Assembly: GCA_902799875.1 (NCBI GenBank)
Contig: CADCCH010000056.1
Location: 1-10,564 of the forward strand
From: an uncultured Bacteroidales bacterium
GTDB lineage: Bacteria; Bacteroidota; Bacteroidia; Bacteroidales; Paludibacteraceae
Reading direction: 5' to 3'
Length of the DNA stretch: 10,564 nucleotides
Shown here: in pieces, positions 6,932 to 10,564 of the stretch
Layout: each line of letters opens with the position of its first letter
Position numbering within the stretch: the stretch's first letter is position 1
The notes under the pieces: generated by a model
What the model was told of the DNA's origin: nothing
The model's database searches: none
Seen by the model: only the letters and a program-made list of their open reading frames with translations
Translations under genes and position numbers: made by a program

Positions 6932-7902
6932 AAGCAGATACTATTTTTAGTGAGGACCTGGGACTGAATCCGCCGATTGACTCGACGGCCGTGGATAGCG
7001 GCGATGAGTTGGAGGAGTTGGACGATATCGACGTGCGTGCTTCGCAGTTGCCGGAGTGTCTGGCGGGACTGTTCTCGCACGATACTTTGATTTTAGGCTG
7101 CGACCTGGAACTGCTGCCGCAGAAGATTGTGGTCAAGACCAAGGACGGCGACGTGGTGTATAAGATTGCTCCGCAGTTTATGCTGGACACCAACCTGATC
7201 AACCATCACCCTGCGGACAGTGTTTATCATTTCCTCTGGACGGACGAGCGCGTGAACCCGTATGGGACGATGTTCGACAGTCTGAAGGACGATGTACGTA
7301 TCCCGATGGAGGGCTTTGTGCTGCCGGCTCCGGGTTATGTGACCAGTCCGTACGGTTGGCGTAGAAACAGGATGCACAAGGGTACGGATATCAAGGTGCA
7401 GGTGGGTGATTCGATTCGCAGCGCATGGCCGGGTCAGGTACGTATCGTAGGCTGGGATCCGAGAGGGTACGGTTATTTCGTGGTCGTTCGTCATGACAAC
7501 GGTCTGGAGACGGTCTATGGTCACATGAGTCGTCCTATGGTGGACGAGTACGAGCCGGTGAAAGCAGGTTATGTACTGGGTCTGGGTGGTAACACCGGTC
7601 GTTCGACAGGTAGTCACCTGCACTGGGAGATCCGTTATCTGGGTGAGGCAATGAACCCTGCGAATGTAGTGGATTTCACGACGGGTCAGCTGAAGAACAA
7701 AGACGAGTACGTGATTGGTATCAAGGCCATGAAACAGGCGAAGGCGGAGGCTGCGGCGCGTAAGTACCATAAGGTAAAGAGCGGTGACACCTTGAGCGGT
7801 ATCGCCAAGAAATACGGTACGACGGTCAAGAAACTCTGTGCCCTGAACGGCATCAAGGAGACCAAGATCCTGCAGATCGGAATGAAAATCAGGGTGAGAT
7901 AA
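6877..7902 (+). CDS. Secreted M23 (LytM) metallopeptidase with C-terminal LysM, copy 2
   Basis: A 341-residue predicted peptidoglycan endopeptidase, paralogue of the gene at 570-1568. A signal peptide occupies about 1-20 ([11 protein letters not shown] to PLKA), then an acidic linker (about 30-52), a conserved family region ([19 protein letters not shown], about 56-74), an M23 domain at about 148-265 and a LysM domain at 297-341. Metal and catalytic residues are intact: His167 and Asp171 (HKGTD), His216 (YGHM), His247/His249 (SHLHWE). Expected location is the periplasm, acting on cross-links of the wall. The start is fixed by the signal peptide; its A is the third base of codon 530 of the upstream gene, and the 55-nt overlap covers 18 codons of the signal peptide. 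The stop is followed by a 23-nt repeat spacer and rlmH copy 2. The linker and the signal peptide differ most from copy 1; the catalytic domain differs least. Confidence 0.94.
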   Translation: MRYLTSLWILLALSVLPLKADTIFSEDLGLNPPIDSTAVDSGDELEELDDIDVRASQLPECLAGLFSHDTLILGCDLELLPQKIVVKTKDGDVVYKIAPQFMLDTNLINHHPADSVYHFLWTDERVNPYGTMFDSLKDDVRIPMEGFVLPAPGYVTSPYGWRRNRMHKGTDIKVQVGDSIRSAWPGQVRIVGWDPRGYGYFVVVRHDNGLETVYGHMSRPMVDEYEPVKAGYVLGLGGNTGRSTGSHLHWEIRYLGEAMNPANVVDFTTGQLKNKDEYVIGIKAMKQAKAEAAARKYHKVKSGDTLSGIAKKYGTTVKKLCALNGIKETKILQIGMKIRVR

Positions 7903-7925
7903 TGGGTGAATGGATGAATGGATGA
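7902..7925 (+). other. Possible 7-codon mini-ORF in the spacer before rlmH copy 2
   Basis: TAATG at 7900-7904 joins the peptidase stop to an ATG. The frame MGEWMNG ends at TGA 7923-7925, directly before the rlmH ATG at 7926. This could pass ribosomes along by coupling, but it may be only a by-product of the repeat that fills the spacer. Confidence 0.25.
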
Positions 7926-7930
7926 ATGAG
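7907..7930. repeat. Three tandem 8-bp units forming the spacer before rlmH copy 2
   Basis: Units tgaatgga, tgaatgga and tgaatgag run from the end of the peptidase gene into the first codons of rlmH copy 2. The repeat creates several overlapping ATG triplets; only 7926 gives the conserved RlmH N-terminus. Confidence 0.75.
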
Positions 7931-8396
7931 AGTGACCCTGCTCATAGTAGGTAAGACGACGGACGCGCATCTGGAGGCACTCATCAGTGAGTACGTCAAG
8001 CGTCTGGGACATTATATCCCGTTTGCGATCCAGGTGATCCCGGAGTTGAAGCAGACCAAACATCTGACGACGGACCAGCAGAAGACGCAGGAAGGGGAGT
8101 TGATCCTGAAGGCGGTAGGTGCAAGTGCGGACCTTATTCTGCTGGACGAGCGGGGACAGGAGTACACCAGTATGGCTTTTGCGACCTACATGCAGAAACG
8201 CATGTCGTCGGGTAAGGATGTGGTGTTTGTGATCGGAGGTCCGTACGGCTTCTCGCAGGCGGTGTACGACCGTGCGGCAAGGATGGTGAGTCTGAGTAAG
8301 ATGACTTTCTCGCACCAGATGGTGAGGCTCTTTATGGTGGAGCAACTGTACCGCGCGATGACCATCCTGAACGGGGAACCGTATCACCACGAATAA
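7926..8396 (+). CDS. rlmH: 23S rRNA (pseudouridine1915-N3)-methyltransferase RlmH, copy 2
   Basis: A second complete RlmH of 156 residues, with the same predicted reaction on 23S rRNA helix 69. It begins MRVTLLIVGKT, carries the SAM-binding VIGGPYGF at about 102-109 and the signature MTFSHQM at about 126-132, followed by EQLYRAMTI, and ends GEPYHHE like copy 1. No catalytic motif is lost, so both copies look functional. Differences concentrate at about 15-40, 62-70 and 115-125. It follows the M23 peptidase by 23 nt and precedes nadC by 23 nt in one direction, so all are likely one transcript. Which copy performs the standard rRNA modification cannot be told from sequence; the other may be redundant, form mixed dimers or have a shifted target. 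Confidence 0.95.
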   Translation: MRVTLLIVGKTTDAHLEALISEYVKRLGHYIPFAIQVIPELKQTKHLTTDQQKTQEGELILKAVGASADLILLDERGQEYTSMAFATYMQKRMSSGKDVVFVIGGPYGFSQAVYDRAARMVSLSKMTFSHQMVRLFMVEQLYRAMTILNGEPYHHE

Positions 8397-8419
8397 GTAA
8401 CATTTAAATAGATACAGAT

Positions 8420-9286
8420 ATGGACAAACAAGAACTTCGCAAGTTGATTGCAATTTGGTTTGAAGAGGATATCCGCGACGGTGACCACACCTCGCTCAGT
8501 TGTATTCCGCCGACCCAGATGGGTTGCCAGCAGTTGATCATCAAGGACACGGGGGTGCTGGCCGGTGTGGAAGTAGCGAAAGAGATCATCAATTATTTCG
8601 ATCCCGAATGTAAGTTCGAGCAGTTTTTGCACGACGGAGACCATGTGAAACCCGGAGACGTGGCGTTCAAGGTGTACGGCAAGGAGTTGAGTCTGCTGCA
8701 GATCGAGCGCACGATGCTGAATATTATGCAGCGCATGTCGGGTGTAGCGACGACGGCCCATAAGTACCAGAGCCTGATTGAGGACACGGGTTGTCACGTG
8801 CTGGATACCCGTAAGACCACGCCGGGACTGCGGTATCTGGAGAAAGAGGCAGTGGTTTTAGGCGGCGGTATGAACCACCGTATCGGTCTCTTCGATATGA
8901 TTCTCTTGAAGGACAACCATGTGGACTTCGCCGGCGGTATCACCAACGCGCTCACGCGTGCACGCGATTATTGTAAGGAGAAATGCAAGAACCTGAAGAT
9001 CGAGATCGAGGTGCGTAATTTCGATGAGATCAATGAGGCACTGGCGACCAATATCCCGGATCGTATTATGTTAGATAACTTCAGTCCCGCGAAGACAAAA
9101 GAGGCGGTCGATCTGATTCGTGCCTGGGAAAAGCAAGCCGGTCGTCACATGGAGATCGAATCTTCCGGAGGTATCACAATCGATACGTTGCGCGATTACG
9201 CGATCCAGGGTGTGGACTTTGTTTCGGTAGGAGCCCTGACGCACAGTTACAAGAGTCTCGATATGAGTTTCAAAGCAGTCAAATAA
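8420..9286 (+). CDS. nadC: Nicotinate-nucleotide diphosphorylase (carboxylating), quinolinate phosphoribosyltransferase
   Basis: NadC converts quinolinate and PRPP to nicotinate mononucleotide, CO2 and pyrophosphate, the step where de novo NAD synthesis yields a nucleotide; it is cytoplasmic. The product has 288 residues, typical for the family. Expected motifs are in order: ERTMLNIMQRMSGVAT (96-111), DTRKTTPGLR (129-138) for quinolinate binding, NHRIGLFDMILLKDNH (152-167) with Lys164, EIEV (195-198), IMLDN (216-220), ESSGGI (247-252) and VGALTHS (270-276). The start at 8420 gives the normal N-terminus MDKQELRKLIAIWFEEDIRDGDHTS-type region. It is the last gene of the plus-strand run and its stop codon lies at the edge of a bidirectional terminator. 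No nadA or nadB is present in the window. Nothing looks damaged. Confidence 0.97.
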   Translation: MDKQELRKLIAIWFEEDIRDGDHTSLSCIPPTQMGCQQLIIKDTGVLAGVEVAKEIINYFDPECKFEQFLHDGDHVKPGDVAFKVYGKELSLLQIERTMLNIMQRMSGVATTAHKYQSLIEDTGCHVLDTRKTTPGLRYLEKEAVVLGGGMNHRIGLFDMILLKDNHVDFAGGITNALTRARDYCKEKCKNLKIEIEVRNFDEINEALATNIPDRIMLDNFSPAKTKEAVDLIRAWEKQAGRHMEIESSGGITIDTLRDYAIQGVDFVSVGALTHSYKSLDMSFKAVK

Positions 9287-9319
9287 AAAAAACAGCGCTC
9301 AACCGAGCGCTGTTTTTTT
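9285..9319. terminator. Bidirectional rho-independent terminator between nadC and the lipoprotein gene
   Basis: A perfect 8-bp stem, cagcgctc with gagcgctg and loop aacc, is flanked by eight A on the left and seven T on the right, which extend the pairing. It can end transcription of nadC (+) and of the convergent gene at 9357-10463 (-). Confidence 0.92.
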
Positions 9320-9356
9320 GCCTAAAAAGTTATTTCTTGTCGTTACACGACTGCGA

Positions 9357-10463
9357 TTACTTTTTCTTGAAGATACCCAAAATGCTATCCAGCAGACCTT
9401 TGGGTTGCTCTTCTTCTGCATCCAGTACGTCACCGGTGAACGGAACGAGTTTGGTGTCCGCTACCTCATTGGGTTGGAGTGCGTGGAAGTTAGCATACAC
9501 AGCCGGGGTACCGCAGATGGTCACGTGGGTGATCACTTTGTCCTGGTAGTCAAAATAGAAAGTCTCATTGAGCAGGAACTCCGCATTGTATTTCTTGAGC
9601 GCAGCAGCACGTGCGGTCTCCTTGAGTTCAGCCTGGGTCGCTTCTGCACCACCGGTACCGAACTTCAGTTGGCAACGCGGAGCAACGGTCTGGATGTCAG
9701 CCGCGATAGTCTGATAGTACACAGCGGGTTTGGAACTCGGGTGGAGTGCCAGCATCTCATTCTGGGTAGCTTTGCGATAGCTTGCGTACTTACCCGGGAA
9801 AGCAGTGAGGGTGAAAGCGGTTACGATACCGTTCTCCACGTTGATGCTGTATTGCTCGTGGAAGAGGACGTCCATCTTCTCCTGACGCAACATTTTCTCG
9901 CGGGCGAACTTGAGTGCCGAAGCCTCGTTCTTACCTGCCAACTCCTCCGGAGTGAGGGAGACTGATTTCTTTGCGCTGTACTCCATCTCAGCTACGGTCA
10001 AGGTGTTGAGCGCGATACGGCTGTTAGCACCTTCCTGTTTGAACTCTGCACCGGCTGCTACAGGCATATCCGAAGCCTTCATGGGACGGAAGGACTTGAT
10101 GGAAGCCGGGTAACCGGAAACGGTGATGGAGGTCATTTTCTTGTCCTCACCTTTGGCGATGTTGAAGATCGGAGCGAGGAGTACGTCTCCGTTAACAGTT
10201 GCGAGTGCTTTCGCTACAACAGCTTGTCTCTGCTCTTCGGCATTGAGGGACTCGAGCTCGTTGGCATAAGCGGTGGCGCTAATGCGGGTCGATTGAACGT
10301 CCAAAGTGGCGAGGGTAGGAAGACAACGAACACTCTTAGCCAGTTCAACGCGTTCTGAAGTGGCTTTGGACATACGGGAACTACCGCCACAAGCGGTGAA
10401 CACCAGAGCAACAGCGGCGATTGCTACGCCGAAAATCAAATGTTTTCTCATAATCTGTTTCAT
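9357..10463 (-). CDS. Predicted lipoprotein with three internal repeats, unknown function
   Basis: A 368-residue protein that I cannot assign to a family. A signal peptide (about 1-24) ends in the lipobox-like FTAC, making Cys25 the probable lipidated residue, followed by GGSSRMSK; no acidic export signal of the Bacteroidota surface type follows. Three diverged modules at about 74-130, 174-237 and 278-334 share a pattern: a helix of 20-25 residues with Ala/Lys, then a strand pair such as ADVLL..F and ITxxTVxGxPAxYxxFR. Examples are TSITVSGYPASIKSFR (111-126), TAFTLTAFPGKYASYR (215-230) and THVTICGTPAVYANFH (312-327). The C-terminus GLLDSILGIFKKK is amphipathic. The start may be 10463 or the ATG at 10451 (MRKH), which also gives a good signal peptide. 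It shares only the terminator with nadC. Confidence 0.82.
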   Translation of the reverse strand: MKQIMRKHLIFGVAIAAVALVFTACGGSSRMSKATSERVELAKSVRCLPTLATLDVQSTRISATAYANELESLNAEEQRQAVVAKALATVNGDVLLAPIFNIAKGEDKKMTSITVSGYPASIKSFRPMKASDMPVAAGAEFKQEGANSRIALNTLTVAEMEYSAKKSVSLTPEELAGKNEASALKFAREKMLRQEKMDVLFHEQYSINVENGIVTAFTLTAFPGKYASYRKATQNEMLALHPSSKPAVYYQTIAADIQTVAPRCQLKFGTGGAEATQAELKETARAAALKKYNAEFLLNETFYFDYQDKVITHVTICGTPAVYANFHALQPNEVADTKLVPFTGDVLDAEEEQPKGLLDSILGIFKKK

Positions 10464-10473
10464 GTATTAAAGG

Positions 10474-10505
10474 GTTGTATATTTAAAATATTTTTTGTAT
10501 CTTTG
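10474..10505 (+). promoter_or_regulatory. Candidate promoter pointing out of the right edge
   Basis: GTTG (10474-10477), 20 bp, then TATCTTTG (10498-10505), followed by cacccg, a common Bacteroidota start context. No start codon with an extended open frame follows before 10564; the nearest ATG (10528) meets TAA two codons later. The transcript probably begins here and its gene lies beyond the window. Confidence 0.5.
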
Positions 10506-10564
10506 CACCCGATTTACATCTAAAGTATGGATTAAGACCGATAAAGGGGTGGTGATAAACACCG

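Noticed and set aside
5610..7900. CRISPR-like or transposon end repeats
   Set aside because: The short repeats have no spacers of regular length, no long terminal inverted repeats and no transposase; they are simple 7- and 8-bp tandem units.
7686..8453. 255-codon minus-strand frame across rlmH copy 2, and a similar minus frame over rlmH copy 1 (114-563)
   Set aside because: Both are antisense shadows of rlmH; they show no independent motif and are His/Arg/Leu-rich as antisense frames of this gene are.
8384..8797. 137-codon minus-strand frame across nadC
   Set aside because: Antisense to well-conserved NadC motifs; no promoter or recognisable protein.

Overview
The window looks like a chromosomal piece of a Bacteroidota genome, most likely an uncultured member of Bacteroidales. 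The evidence is threefold. Three intergenic promoters match the Bacteroidota pattern TTTG - 20 bp - TAnnTTTG. No Shine-Dalgarno-like sequences are obvious. The S1 protein has the order's typical Lys/Ala/Glu tail carrying a TTLGDLSALAELK-type motif. I cannot name genus or species.

Layout, left to right. The 3' end of an unrecognised gene (2-136, +) overlaps the first rlmH copy (99-569, +). Converging on it with no gap are an M23/LysM peptidase (570-1568, -) and, upstream of that, a 547-residue EF-hand membrane protein (1514-3157, -). A terminator and a promoter separate these from the gene for ribosomal protein S1 (3292-5077, -), which is broken by an early in-frame TAA and by a frameshift near its end. 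A 210-bp divergent region with interlocked promoters leads to a second EF-hand membrane protein (5288-6931, +), a second M23/LysM peptidase (6877-7902, +), a second rlmH (7926-8396, +) and nadC (8420-9286, +). A bidirectional terminator separates nadC from a convergent lipoprotein gene built of three internal repeats (9357-10463, -). A promoter at the right edge points out of the window.

The main feature is a duplicated two-gene module, EF-hand membrane protein followed by M23/LysM peptidase, present as diverged inverted copies either side of rpsA, with an rlmH paralogue next to each peptidase gene. In both modules the membrane-protein and peptidase genes overlap out of frame by exactly 55 nt. 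One strand frame encodes the Cys-rich end of a membrane protein and the other encodes a secretion signal peptide. Tight coupling suggests the two proteins work together at the envelope: a possible Ca2+-responsive inner-membrane protein with an exported cell-wall hydrolase. That function is inference. The damaged rpsA between the modules suggests either a redundant copy in decay or assembly error.

Other structure includes 7-bp tandem repeats of different sequence at the same place in both EF-hand paralogues, a palindromic 8-bp repeat block in the rpsA leader, and an 8-bp repeat that forms the whole spacer before the second rlmH. I saw no RNA genes, CRISPR arrays, transposases or attachment sites.
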